The translations under genes and the position numbers were made by a program. A stretch of 64,000 bases of DNA from Proales similis (lineage: Eukaryota; Rotifera; Eurotatoria; Ploima; Proalidae): assembly GCA_019059635.1 (NCBI GenBank), contig JAGVRJ010000007.1, positions 124,001 to 188,000 on the forward strand. Reading direction: 5' to 3'. Each line of letters opens with the position of its first letter. The stretch's first letter is position 1. The notes beneath the pieces are model-generated. The model was not told the origin of the DNA. It made no database searches and worked only from the letters and a program-made list of their open reading frames with translations. This document shows, in pieces, positions 1-12,100 of the stretch.

Positions 1-901
1 TTGCCGCCATCTGCTACAGTGATGGCTAAAACAGCTCATTAAATTTAAACACAACTGGCCTTTGCTTCGGATGCTAGCCGCAGTTGGCGCTCTCTCTCTC
101 CTTTTTTTCACTGATGGTTCTCGTCGCTGCCTCGTTTCTAATCTCTAAACAACTTCGGTTGAATTAGCAAATTACCCTCCCAAACGCTTGAGTTAAACTC
201 GTTTGCCCAGGCTCTGCTTGATTTTTCAACTTGAAAAGCGAAGCCTTTTCGCACTCTTTTCGACAAATTATTTATTTCGTCCATTCTCAGGTTTGCTTTT
301 TAAAATTGATTGTGTCCCATTTAATTAACATAGCATCGAATCAGGTTACTTCAAGAGTAAGTTGAAACGGGACTTTTTTTAATATGGATTGTCGGTTGGT
401 TGGTTTTTGCCTCGTTTGAGCCCAAACTAAATATCCTCTCTCACTTCAGTTTGCCCGTTGTTTTCGTTTTTTTTTCTTCATCGCGCACTCATTTTTGTTC
501 TTTCGCTTGATCTTTCTTCTTTTCAAATCGATTTATGTCAAGCGCGTTCCGTTTGCTTTCATAAATTCTTTGCTCCGTTCACTCCTATACGGCCCCCGCT
601 CTCTCCTTTTCTTGTCAAATACTTGTTGATATTCTCGCGTTCGAGCAAATTTCTTTAAGAGAGTCTATTTAACCTTATTTGCTTTTGTTGACGAGCTACG
701 ATCAAAGCGTTTGAGGCGCTGGTTTGATATTCAAATTCATTATGCTGAGCTACAGACAACGAGGCTTTTTTTTTCAAGTTTTTCGTTCAAGTTAGATTAT
801 TTCTGTCTTATTTTAGCCTCAGTCTAGGGCTCCATATTGGGCATGTTTAGTAATTATCTAAGAATTTATTGTTCATTTCTTGGAAAATAGTCTCAGAGGG
901 G
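1..901. other. Non-coding left edge
   Basis: I see no convincing gene here. The stretch is rich in pyrimidine runs on the plus strand, and its open frames are short and low in complexity. A TTTATT at 865-870 is an AATAAA poly(A) signal on the minus strand, about 30 bp past the DRC3 stop, so the right end is probably DRC3 3' UTR. The left part could be UTR or intron of a gene outside the window. Confidence 0.5.
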
Positions 902-2842
902 CTAGTCTTCGCCTTCGCTCGAGCTCTCCACGTCGTAGGTTTCAAATTCTCTAAGACGATCGATCTCAATCACTCTTTTTCTATTTCGCTGGTATTCCTC
1001 TTCTTCTCGGATCTGCTCGATTAGAGTGTTCTTCCAGTTGCGTATTTTGGAGGTCATCGAGTCCTCGCGAGTGTCTATCTTGAGCGAATGCATGTCGTGT
1101 GATGTATGCATTGCATTTGTGACCACGTCTTTGTCCACGTACAAGTCTCTCAGTTCGTCCGATAGCTCATCGCCTATTTCGCCCTTTATCACTCTGTCCA
1201 GTATGTTCATGCACAGTTCCTGCATCTTCTCGAAGTGAATGCCTTCCAGGTCTCTCAGCTGGCTGAAGTAGCCCTGCACGTTCTCGACGAAATTCTCCAC
1301 GAGCTCGTCCAAGCTGCGCTCAAACTCTTTGATCAGCTCCTGGTGTTTGAAATCAACATTCAAGATGAATAATTGGTCTTGAGACGCAAACCAAATTTTA
1401 CCTCAAGCTGCTCGACCAAAAGAACTTCGAGATTCAAGAGCTTCTTTGACAACTTGTCCACCTCTCGAGTGTACTGCTCGTACAAATCCTCGCGCTGCTG
1501 GTCTTCCAGAACTCTCAGTTCTTCCCTTGTCTTGGCGATCAGAATGAAAATAAAGATGTGAAGCGAATCAGCCCGATGGGCATTTACTTTTTCTTTGTAT
1601 TGGTTGAACTCGTTTATGAGCTGAGTTGCCTCCAATGTGTTTTGGTTTTTGGTCTCGTTCAGGCACTTTTGAAATTCGTCTATTTCGACCTTGCGCACCA
1701 AATGCTGCTGTTTGCCATAGTCGTACATCTGATGACAGACTTCGAGAAATTTTTCTCTAAATTCGCCCACAAGCTCGTCGACGCCCGGTGTCTGGTTGTA
1801 ATTCTTTCCGTCCGTGTCTTCCTCGTATAGGCTTTTGAATAGATCGTCCGAGTCGAGACCTTCCACGTACGCTTCAACGTTCTCCTCGTTTCTTCGCTTT
1901 TGTTCGGCCTGTTCTCGTTTCTTTTTGTCGCTCACTTCTTCGCTGTTGCTCAACTGGCCGATGTCGATCTCGAACTTCTTCATGCCCTCCACTCTCTAGT
2001 ATGTGTGTGTGTGTGTGTGAGCAAATCGAATCATTTTCTGCCCGACAGGCAACTAAATCAAGAGAGAACAAGAAATCACCTGCTCTTCATCCACCAGTTT
2101 GTAGTCCAAGTAAATAATTTGCGTGAGAAATGCGAGCGCATATTGAACAAAGTCTTCTCTTTGACAGAACGGGTTTTCTTTGAGGCATAGCGCCTTGAGC
2201 TGTTTGAATTGTCTCAAATAAATAATCTGGACACGTTAGAAGATCCGATTTAAAGACGAGAGCGGGACGGACTCACATTGTCGAGATCCTCTAGCTGGTT
2301 TCTGCCCACCGACAGCACTTCGAGCTGCTCTAGATGTTCGATGTTCTCCAGTTTTTGAATACGATTGTTGAAAAACGACAGATCGCGCAGCTTGCACAAG
2401 TTCTCCAGGCCCTCGATTTTCTCAATATTGTTGAACGACAAGTCTTGTGAGGTGTTTTGCTTAGGAAATGCAAACCAAAGTCGCTGTGACCGGAGACGAG
2501 CTTACCCAACCAGGTTAAGTTGACAAGGTGGTCGAGGCCTTCGATCTTATCAATCACGTTGTTGTCAAGCTGAAGCTTGGTGAGTGCCTCGAACTGCCAC
2601 AAGTTTTCGATTTTGAAAATGTCTTGCAGATCGAAACCATCAGCCGCTACGATGTTTATGTTCGAGAAAAGGTTTGAGTTACTTCGAAAATCGAGACGAA
2701 GCGACTGGACTTCGTTGAATAGGATTCCTTCCTTTTTGGCTATTTGACCAGCCTCTTCTTTGGGACCTTGCTCTTCGATCGCTGTTCGGAGCAATAATTC
2801 GTCGATCACCGACGGCTCGACAGTATCGTACATTCGACTCAT
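902..2842 (-). CDS. DRC3: Dynein regulatory complex subunit 3 (DRC3/LRRC48)
   Basis: Structural subunit of the nexin-dynein regulatory complex, which links outer doublets and coordinates dynein in motile cilia and flagella. Six exons (2506-2842, 2277-2443, 2080-2226, 1588-1995, 1402-1530, 902-1339) join in frame to 541 aa; human DRC3 is about 523 aa. Residues about 40-170 form tandem SDS22-type leucine-rich repeats (units such as [17 protein letters not shown] and [17 protein letters not shown]), closed by an LRR cap with KENPFC. The rest is charged coiled coil with an acidic tail ending SSSEGED. All introns are GT-AG and 57-84 bp; the third (1996-2079) holds a (TG)n tract. The ATG at 2842 sits in the context TAAAATGAG. 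A canonical X-box lies about 100 bp upstream. Confidence 0.93.
2002..2019. repeat. (TG)n microsatellite inside DRC3 intron 3
   Basis: An uninterrupted TG run. On the coding (minus) strand it reads as CA repeats just before the splice acceptor at 1996, where a polypyrimidine tract would normally be. Length changes here could affect splicing; that is inference. Confidence 0.8.
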
Positions 2843-2934
2843 TTTAGTCCTCTCTGTCTTTCTCTCAACCGATGCTCTTCCTCAATGAACTGTGGGCTTG
2901 GAAAGCAACCGCTGCGTCTAGTTTTCTACTTGGC

Positions 2935-2948
2935 GTTTCCATGGCAAC
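2935..2948. promoter_or_regulatory. RFX X-box upstream of DRC3
   Basis: GTTTCCATGGCAAC matches the X-box consensus RYYNYY-N(1-3)-RRNRAC exactly, with a 2-nt spacer, and is a near-perfect inverted repeat. It lies 93-106 bp upstream of the DRC3 start codon. RFX factors bind X-boxes close to the start of ciliary genes in many animals. The match is seen directly; use by an RFX factor is inference. Confidence 0.7.
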
Positions 2949-3421
2949 GCGGACAAATTCACCGTCTCTGTCTTTGATAGTCGATTCTGGCCCAAATTCG
3001 TCATGAGGCATTAGTTTAACCAGATTCGGATTGTTTATCGACTCTAGCACTGATCATTTTCAATCAACTAAAAGAAAATAAGCTTGAAGACCGTTAACCT
3101 GTGAGTTGATCATCACAATGAGTCAGAATTCGATTTATATTGTATTACAACACAAAAATAAAAGATAGAACCCACACGAGAAAGAGGCAAGACATGGTGA
3201 GCTAATTATTGAATTTGAATTGAAAATTTGCTGTCTGTTTGAGCTATTAATTATTGTTCTGTTAAGCCGTTGAATTAGTTGCTATTCAACTTGAGGGAGT
3301 AATAATAAAACAATAATTTGAGATGAAAATAGAGAGATGGTGAGAATGAGAATGAGAGAGAGAGAGAGAGAAAATGTGGAGAAAAAAGGGCATAATAGGC
3401 CACCATCAAGCAGAATTAGAC
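2949..3421. other. Intergenic spacer between DRC3 and the PI31-like gene
   Basis: AT-rich spacer. It contains a (GA)n tract at about 3352-3372 and presumably the 3' UTR of the minus-strand gene ending at 3422. A 62-codon open frame at 2865-3050 on the minus strand overlaps the X-box and has no supported start (see rejected items). Confidence 0.4.
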
Positions 3422-4942
3422 TCATTCAATATTGGAGAAAAATTTGGTTGAAAAGAAATAATCGAGCGTGGAAAAGGTTGGCTTTTTTGTTCTCAACTTG
3501 CTTGGCTCTGTCGTCAGAGAAGAGGCGTTGGACGGCTCTTTGCCAAAGCTGCTCGACTCCAATTCAAGCGGGCGCTGGTTCTCACTATTGCCCGAATCGA
3601 ATCTACTCGAACCGGCCGAATCGTCGACGTCCATCGCGTGCTGCTTGGTCTCTTCGCTGCTCTCCGACGAGTAGCATTCCCTGTGCGTCAAATTTATTGA
3701 ATTGCGCTCGCTTAGCTTTTCTTCGCCGACCTTGTTCTGACTGAAAAAGATTGAAGAGAGAGTGAGCTGGCCGAGAGCGTTCCGACTTGAGCTTGACATG
3801 GCATGGCTGCTCGTCGATAATCGGTTTTTCGAAAGACGCTTTTTTGTTCGCCTCCGTTTGATCAGCATCTCTTTGCTCGCCAGCGGTGAGAAGCACTCTT
3901 TGCCAAATGCCTTCAGCTCGTTTTTCAGCTCACTGGTCAGGTGAATTGTGGACCAGCGGTCTTTTTGCGACAAAATTTGACCCGAAAAGCAGTCAACCAC
4001 GGACACTTGGCACGGCTGGACATTGTGTCTGGCTATTGCCGCCGCCGACCAGTCGTTCACTTCGCTCACTCGGTCGTCGATATTTTTATGATTTGTGCTC
4101 GAGTTGTAATAAAAGTAGCTCGCGATCGGATTGTAGTCGAATAAGGCCGATTTGACTCGCTTGCAGTCGGGGTCCGGGTTGGCGGCAACCTCATCACACT
4201 CGGTGACTGCCTTGGCGCTCTCTTTCTTCTTTCTTTCATCGCGTAGAGACTGCAGCAAGTTGCGATAGCTGATTGGAACCAATTCGTCTGCCCTGCTCTC
4301 GTTTCCTCTCTGTTTCTGGGCTCGGCTTGCTAGACTATCTCTACTTAAGTGATCTAAACACCACTGTATGCGCTTGACGAGTCTGTCTATCTGCTTGAAC
4401 GATCTATTCTTCTACTGCTTAAGTACTAAGTAGACTTGTTTCATCCAAGAGGCTCTTACTCGACCGCGGATGCGTTCCTATCTCTTTGCAGTCTGATGAA
4501 GTCTTTTAGTTGAATGTTTTGCGTTGTTTGCAAATCGTCGTTCTTTCTCTAAAAAGTCGATTAATATTCAATTTGAATAATTGCCGAGCGAAGGATGCTC
4601 GTACCCGAATGAGAAGGTTGACACTTTGATCGAGTGTGACTAGTTCGAGTCGGTACTCGATGCCACTGCGCTGATAAGCAATGATGTGGTGAAGACCGTT
4701 CGAATTCCACAACTCGGGAAGATGTTCGCCTGACTAGAAAAGCGCCGATCAGAGTGATTAGAGGCATATGATGATCAGGCTTGAGTGGGTACCTGCGGGT
4801 TAAAGGTTTTAAAGCCGTTTCGCACCAACATCCAATGGACAAATACAACAAGCGCGTCCGAGTGAGTCGATATGCTGGGTCTATAGTGCGAATAGACAAA
4901 CTCGAGGAAGGGCAGCCCCCTGTCCGAACTGCTTTCTTTCAT
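3422..4942 (-). CDS. PI31 (PSMF1) FP-domain-like protein with a divergent C-terminal half
   Basis: Four exons (4793-4942, 4605-4733, 4460-4548, 3422-4403) join in frame to 449 aa. Residues about 1-125 resemble the FP domain of the proteasome regulator PI31: a DALVVFVHWMLVRNGF segment like PI31's DALVCFLHWEVV, then LPELWNSN like LPAGWNNN, then a beta-rich stretch ending NIQLKDFI. PI31 proteins normally end in a proline-rich tail with a C-terminal HbYX motif. This protein has a long Ser/Lys/Glu-rich region instead and ends FFSNIE, so HbYX is missing. Two PCNA-box-like segments are visible: QLTLSSIF at 335-342 and STLDYFF at 434-440. The FP assignment is from recalled similarity. Whether it binds proteasome, an F-box partner or PCNA is unknown. 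Confidence 0.6.
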
Positions 4943-6180
4943 TATTCTTGTTTCGCTCGCATCAGAGCATTTCTTCTTTTACTGCAAGGCAACCTAACTT
5001 CTTACTATCCAAAGTGCGGATTCGATTTTTTCCGTTCCTAATCGCCATTCTACTGTAGCAGTTGATGACGCAATTTTTGTCTTTGGCGTCTTGGCGTGTT
5101 TAATTAACGGCCAGCATCAGCGTGTGTGTCAAAAGGACATGAGTGCTCTCTTGATGCCGCGCACAACAGAGCGTCCCTGCGGACTCTAGTTAGTTCCGGT
5201 CATTTAATTAGCGCATGAAACAAATTGTGTTTGCGCCAGCCGTGTCGACGCGTTTTCGTGCGTTTTTTTTTTTTTATTGTAGCCAGCGCTAAAAACAGGT
5301 TGGAGATTCGGTCAGAAGAGAGTTTCGCAAATGCCAAGCAAGTGCCAATTGACCGGCGGCGAATATATCTCCCAATCGGCCCGAGTGTGTGTATGAACGC
5401 TGTCTGGCGGTCGCTGTACGTTTACGATGCGAGCCAGAGTGCAAACTACGCCGCCTAATTAGCTCCAGATGATCAGACGCTCAGAATATGAACGCATGCA
5501 CGCTCGGCTGGTTAGAAGATGTGGTTAAACGGTAAAAAGAGAGTTCACCACCTTGACGAGCGCATCCAAAGCTGACCCGCTTTTCTCGTGTTTCGAGCAA
5601 CCGGAGACGCGGGGTCGGCGCTTTTTTCTCAACCGAGCTGCTCTGACCCAAATGTTGGCGCGAAGCTAATTCATGTCTAATCACGGCCGTGCGTGTCACA
5701 CTGAGCAATTTAGATTAAGTTAACTGCTCGCCCATCCACTCTCGAGGTTGAGAGGCGGTTTAATTGCGCTATTGCACGAGTAGGCCCATAAATCATCATG
5801 TAGTTGGCTGTCGAGTACAACTATAATTTGCTCGGCAATTGTACAGTTGCAATTGTTTGGTTGCATAATAGCGAAACATGAGAAACAGGAGCCGGGCGCT
5901 CATCATAATGTTTGGATTAAGACTCATCAAGTAAATGGCAAACGGCGAGCAAACACACCGCCGTCTTGATCTATTCTTAATCGCTTGCTCGCCATTTCAC
6001 GCGCCAGCCACTTGATTTCCTTCGCCTCCTGCTCGACCTATCCACTCTTTGCTTTTGCTTTCGATTCGATTATTTCCCGCCATCTCTTTTTGTTAACTTG
6101 TGCAGCCAAGCGAACATATTCATTCTAGACGATCACGACGACAACCACCAGACCCAACGAGCATGAGCTAGGAGAAGAGC
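4943..6180. other. Intergenic, divergent promoter region
   Basis: About 1.2 kb between the divergent starts of the PI31-like gene (-) and the DOCK gene (+). It has TTAATTAA-type AT tracts and a short poly-T run near 5262. No conserved open frame, tRNA or repeat is evident. It probably holds both promoters and the 5' leader of the DOCK gene. Confidence 0.45.
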
Positions 6181-9100
6181 ATGGAGAGAAAGTTTGCTTC
6201 AAGACTTAATCAACTGCGACCGGCCGCCGAGGCTCGAAAACAGGCCAGCTCCCACCTCAAAGAAAGCATCCAACATGTAGACTTAAATTGCGCCTCGTAT
6301 TTTGCTCACTCTAGCTGAACTCTCCGCAATTAACAAGAGCAAACTAAAACAGGTCGATCCTCTTGACTATGACCAATACGTGTTGCAGCACATGGCCTCG
6401 CTGCGCAAGGACGCTTGCTTTCGCCAGCTAGTTCAGGTGCCATCCGATGACATATTTCTGGCCAACGATGAGTCTAGCACCGACCAGTCTGCACTTCATG
6501 ATCCGCTGATAAATCACGTGAACCTGTTTACCAGAGACTGCCTCAAGACCTATTTGAGCGGCACTCACGAGGTCCGCTTTCGATACAGTGAATTCGGCGA
6601 GTCCTATGATCAGCTGCCGGACTTTGAAGCGTCTAACTCGGACGACAAGCTGCTACAGCCCGAGTCGGCGTTTGAATGTGACATTCTGTCCCAATCGGAT
6701 CGAGTAACTTGCGATTTTCTTTCAAAATCTCCTAACCTTTCAAAATTAAAATCAAATAGCCGATTGAGCAGATCGAGCGCGATTATGAAGTGAAGCGACA
6801 ACTAGGCAACAAAGAGCTCGCCGGCTGGCTAAACTACAAATGCATCGGTCACAGCTCTGAGAAGAAGGTTCGAGTCTGGCGTTTCGCTCATGATTGGCGG
6901 CTTTGCTAATTTTGTTCAAAAAAAAAAGAATTTCAAGCGTCGCTACTTTCGACTGAAGAGCTCGAGCGCCGCAGTGAGCCGTTTCAGTACTCTGGATGCG
7001 CGGGCAGTTCGAGCGTCGTCGACTGCGATTCACTCTCTCGAGTGCTACAAAGACTCGCACTCGATCAGAAGAAGCGAAAGTCCGAAGCAGCTGATACTTT
7101 TGGACTCGCAGGTCGCCATGCGTCGAGTAGGTTATTGCATCTGATGCTCGATTGGAGCCGAATTGAATAAATCGACCACAGGGCGGCGAGAACACGTTCG
7201 AACTGATCGAAAGCGGCACTCAGCAGATAATTCACGTCCTTCATTCGGACAGCGTTCAAGTGCTGAGTCAATGGGCCACTACAATCGAGAGTGTCATATC
7301 TGTGAATAGAATCGGCTTTCTCGACATCGAAAACAAACGAATCGACGACAAAGTGTCCGAGTCAATTTCGCTTCACTCTTCTCGCTCCCTGTCGACAAAC
7401 TCTTCGTCTTACAAAATCTGCAAGAAAAAGTGTCTGGACGATTCGATGGCCCTGAACGAGAGCTCAGACCTGAGCGAAGCGAGTATGCCGCTTGAAAAGG
7501 GCTCAGTTGACATCGAGCTAGACTCGTACCTCAATCAAAAGGACGAAGAACTGCTCTCGACAACGATTGACTCCAATTCGCTCAATCCATTCGGTCTTTG
7601 TCTAAAACAAAACGAAATCGAAACAGGCGAGCATTCGAGCGAATGCATTCAAGACCAACAAATGCCTGCCACCAGGCAGATTGTAATCAGCTGCGTGAGT
7701 TTCAAACTGAATCTCAACTTGCCGTTCGCTTCCATAGACTCGGCCAAATCAGACTCGTGTCAAATTCTGAACGTAAGCCTTAACTTTGTGTGCAAGTGGT
7801 CAATTTTATACTTGATTGCTTGATTTTGTCTGTTTTTAAGCCAGAGCTCTTTTATATCTCAATGTCGCTTTACGATGCCAAATGCGAGCAAAAGCTGAGC
7901 GAAAATTTCAACTGGATACCGAATTTCGATGCGTTTCTCAATCAGCTCGTCAAGTCTAGAAGCCTGGGCCGCTCTTCTAGTTTGCAAGAAGCCATGGACA
8001 TCAGCGGAGCAGAGGCGAGCAGCGATAACAATGAGCCCAATGTATTCTCACTGGACGGCTGCACGCTGAACGCCGACGCGCCCTACTTCACGCCCATGCC
8101 GGCATTCACCGAGTTCATAAGCCGAGTGAACAAGGCCCTGTTCTCGGTGAGCGATCCGCATCCACAGGTTTACCTTGTGGTCAGAATCGAGAAGCTGTTG
8201 GACGGCTCATCTCTCAACTCTTCAATTCATCCATATTTGATGCAAATGAACGAAGCGAACCGGCTTAAAGCAGCGCTCAAACTCAACAAAAAGATGCATC
8301 AGCTGATCAAGACACAGCTGTCCTCTTACCGTCAGCCGTTCGCATGGGGAGTCAGGTGAAGCAAAAATCGCTAAAATTCAACCTCATGCAAGTTTGAACG
8401 ACTTAGTTCTAGGCCGCTGTTCAAAAAGACCGAGAACCGAGTGCTCTTGGACAATGGAAGTAGATTTCAATTTTACGCTCAGGACATGCAGCATTTGAGT
8501 GACGACGAGCTCATTCGCAATTTAAAAGATCTCAAATTAAAAGAGAAGAAGCTGACCGAGCTGCAGGCCGAGCTCAAGCTCGATCTAGCCGAGTTCAATT
8601 CAACCGAGCAGAAATACACAGGTTTGCCTATTTGCGTGCTGTTTTGCCGGCTGAATTGGTTTAAACTAGTTTTGAAATAGTCATCGACTCTTCACTTGGC
8701 ACTGAGCTCAGTTCAATTGAGTCGTGCGCTCCGCTTGTTCTTCAAGTCGAAAGCTTTGACCCGGTGGTGGAGGGCAGTCTGCTAAACGATGAAATGGTTG
8801 TAGACGAAAATTACAAGCAGCTAGCGATGACACCAGACTCGACGCAGACCAACGAGAGTCGAAAGATCGAATCGATCAGACGAGCCACTCTCATTCAGCC
8901 CAGTCAATCGTTCAGGAGCTTCTTGTACGTTTATCCCAAGTCGCTTAAATTCGATGGTCAGAAGACGTTTTCGCGAGCGCGCAACATTCTTGTCAGAGTC
9001 GAATTCTGCCAACTTGATCTAATCGACCGAGACACGAGACTGAACTGCATTTACAATCTGAACTGGAGTCCATGTCACAATGCGGCCAGTCCGTTCGCGT

Positions 9101-12100
9101 CCAGCTACTCTTGCAGCATAAGCTATCACCAGAAAACGCCGCAGTTCTACGACGAGATAAAGATTCTGTTGCCACTCAACCTGACTGACCGACATCACTT
9201 GCTGTTCAAATTCTATCACGTGAGCTGCTCGCAGGCTAAGTCGACGCCCAAAAGCGACAAAGAGGAGCGAGAATCTCATTCACTGCCTCCAATACCACTG
9301 ATCGTCAACAACACGAATCCGTCTCAGTCGAAAGGCGTGGTCGAAACGCCGATCGGCTTCGCCTGGCTTCCTGTGTTTAAAAACGGTCGTCTGTTGAGCG
9401 GCGAAAAGCAGCTGCCAGTAGCCCAGGGCCTGACTAACAACTATTTATCATTCGGCGGAGTCGGCATGGGTCAGAATGTTGGCCCTGAAGACGTCAAATG
9501 GCTCGACAATATGCGACCTTTGTTCAGAGTTGAACTAAGTCCCAACTCGACCGTTCACACGACCGTAAGCTTCTCTTTTAGTTTGATTTTGTCTCGCTTT
9601 TAACACGGCCCCTAGGACGCACATGTGGCCAACTTTTACACTCAGTACGAAAAGTTGACGGTGAGCAACAGCAAGCCGGCCAAAAGACGCGCACCGATCG
9701 CCGGCAGTCAAAACGAATCTGACATTCAAATCACATTGAACGATACGACCCGAGAGACGATTCGTAACTCGTTCAAGGTTAGTTGGCGTTCTATTCATTT
9801 CACGAGTCCGCTTTTGCCACTGCATTTGCTTGAACTCGCAGTCGCCCATAAATGTGATCTGGTCCAAACCGAATAAAGAAGAGCTGAGCTTGGGCTATCA
9901 TATAAAAGTACGCTCAGAGTAATTGTGCGCGTAGAAAACTAAACCAATCTTTAACCCCAACTAACCACGACTAATTGTGTCTAACAAAGTTCGCCTCTTT
10001 TTGATTGACGATCGGCTAATTTTTAAATTTCAAAGGCGTTGTTCGCAATTGAGATTGGATCGTTGGTCAAGTTCTTGCCCACTCTGCTGAATCGGCTACT
10101 GGGCACTCTGATGACAACAGTCAGTGCGGACGTGGCCACTCATTCTGTCCGAGTTCTGCTGCATTTTGTTTGGCAGGCGACTGCGGTCGGAAAATGTGCC
10201 ACGCTCAAATCGTTTCTGCAAAGCACGTTCTATGTCGACTACACCAGTGCGATTGTAAAAGGCCAGACGGGCGCCAGCATTCACGAAGAGCTGGTCGCCA
10301 ATCTGCTGATTGTTCTCAAGCAAAACTCAACCGCCACTGATTCGATTCAAATCAGCCACGTTCTGCGCACGAGCTGGTTTTTCCTTCAGCTCATAATAAA
10401 AAGCCTGGCGCTTTACACGCTTCAGTACAGACGCTTTCATGGCGAGGCGGACGCAGCGCCCCAGTTCGACGCCGAATTTTACTCGTCTCTGCAAAATCTG
10501 TTTGACCTTCTGCTCGAGCATTTGATCAAATTCAGCCAAGTAAAGTCAAGCACGTCCTATCAAATGCGGACCTCTCAAAGCGAGAGGAAGCCGATCGACA
10601 AGTTCGAGACTGCTTTAGTCGCTAACAAGCATTTGGCTCACTTTGTCAAGCGTGCGCTCAACATTCTAAATCGAAAGTTTGTGTTTAGTCTCATCAACAA
10701 GTATTTGGACAAGTTCTATTTATGCGACCAGGTAAGCGCCTTGTCTAAAGCTAGAACAGTGCCCAACAATCAGATTGAATTTTTAAAAGCGAACAATCGA
10801 ATTGAAGACCTCATTCATTCGAACAGTGTGCAACCACGAGCATTTCGTGCCATTTTCGCTGCCAGTGCGTCGAGCAGTAGCCAACATAAATGAGTTCAGC
10901 GGTAGGCAGCCATTTAGCTTGAATAGTGGACCGCTCCGATTTAGAAATGTGAATTCGTTCAACCACTTTAAGAGCTGAAGCATGAATTTGTGCTCTCCGA
11001 GCAGTTCAGGCAAACGCATTTCTTGGTCGGAATGCTGCTGAGTCAACTTTGCGTCTCACTCAACGAAGGCAAAGAGCAGCGGAAGAAGACCATCTGCGTG
11101 CTAAGAAGTCTCCTGTGCAAGCATTCTTTCGACAAGCGCTACAACGATTCCAAAGTGAAAATGGCCCGTGTCGCGTCTCTATACATACCGCTGATCGACC
11201 TGTTGATTGAGATCATGCCTCGACTTACCGGCAGCGAACAGGCCGGCCCAAACAGGTCGCTCAGGTCGGAGTCGACTTGTGTACTGAGCTCGGCGCAAAG
11301 CGGCTCAGGCAAATTCACATCGCTGACCAGTGCGGCCCAGCAAAACTCAATCGCTTCGTCCGCGTCAATCTCAAACGGCTACGTTCAGTCTGACTTGAAT
11401 AAAAGCAACGCTGACCCGACCACCGTTCTGGGCGTGATTGCCGGCTTTGTTCAGCCTAGTCGACTCAACGAGCAAATGGACACATTGATCTCAGACACTG
11501 ACTCGATGGCCAGCGCTGAAGATGCCAACTTTCGACAATTGGCCAAGCGAGCCTCCTCCTCAGCGGTTACGACCAGCAGTGACAATAACACCAACCTTTC
11601 AGTTCCCACTCAGTTGACTTCGAACGTGTCTGTGTCGGAGACGGTCAAGTCGTTTTGCATGATGCGGCGAGACAAGCTCGACTCGGCTGAGATCAGGGAC
11701 CTCCTGGTCAGCGCTGTGTTCGTTCTTCACCATATGAGCCAGGGTAAATGGCCATTGTCGTTTTGACCTTCATTCTTCTTGTTTACTAAACAGCTGAATC
11801 AAGACGCTCTACTCGGACTGTGGTACAATTACATCAGCGGCGATCTGGTCGATTTCTTGTCTCTTCTTGAACTTTGCCTAAAGACGTTTAGATACCGAGG
11901 CAAGGTGAATTTACAAAAGCTCGAGTAAGTTGGTCCAAGTTAACTCGAACCCAGCGATTGTTAAAATTTTTTCCAAAAGTATGATCAGCAAAGTGAGCGA
12001 AATCAAGTCAATGCTCAAGTCTCCGAGGGCTGTGCTGGGTGATCGCACGAATAGTCTGAGCCGAGATAAGAAGAGTCAATCGCTAAAGATTTCCTCGAGC

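Noticed and set aside
458-658. A plus-strand open frame rich in Phe, Leu and Ser near the left edge.
   Set aside because: It only translates pyrimidine-rich sequence; no domain, no splice logic and a poor start context.
2865-3050. A 62-codon minus-strand open frame 22 bp upstream of DRC3, with protein-like composition (DEFGPESTIKDRDGEF), at first taken for a small gene in an operon with DRC3.
   Set aside because: It opens with GTG, has an in-frame stop two codons earlier and no compatible upstream donor that I could find, and it overlaps the X-box of DRC3. An internal ATG would leave only 48 aa. Kept as non-coding unless a transcript says otherwise.
7695-7737. A possible intron in the DOCK gene with donor TGC-GTGAGT and acceptor CCATAG.
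   Set aside because: The phases do not fit (a stop follows), and reading through gives the expected strand of the domain (CVSFKLNL).
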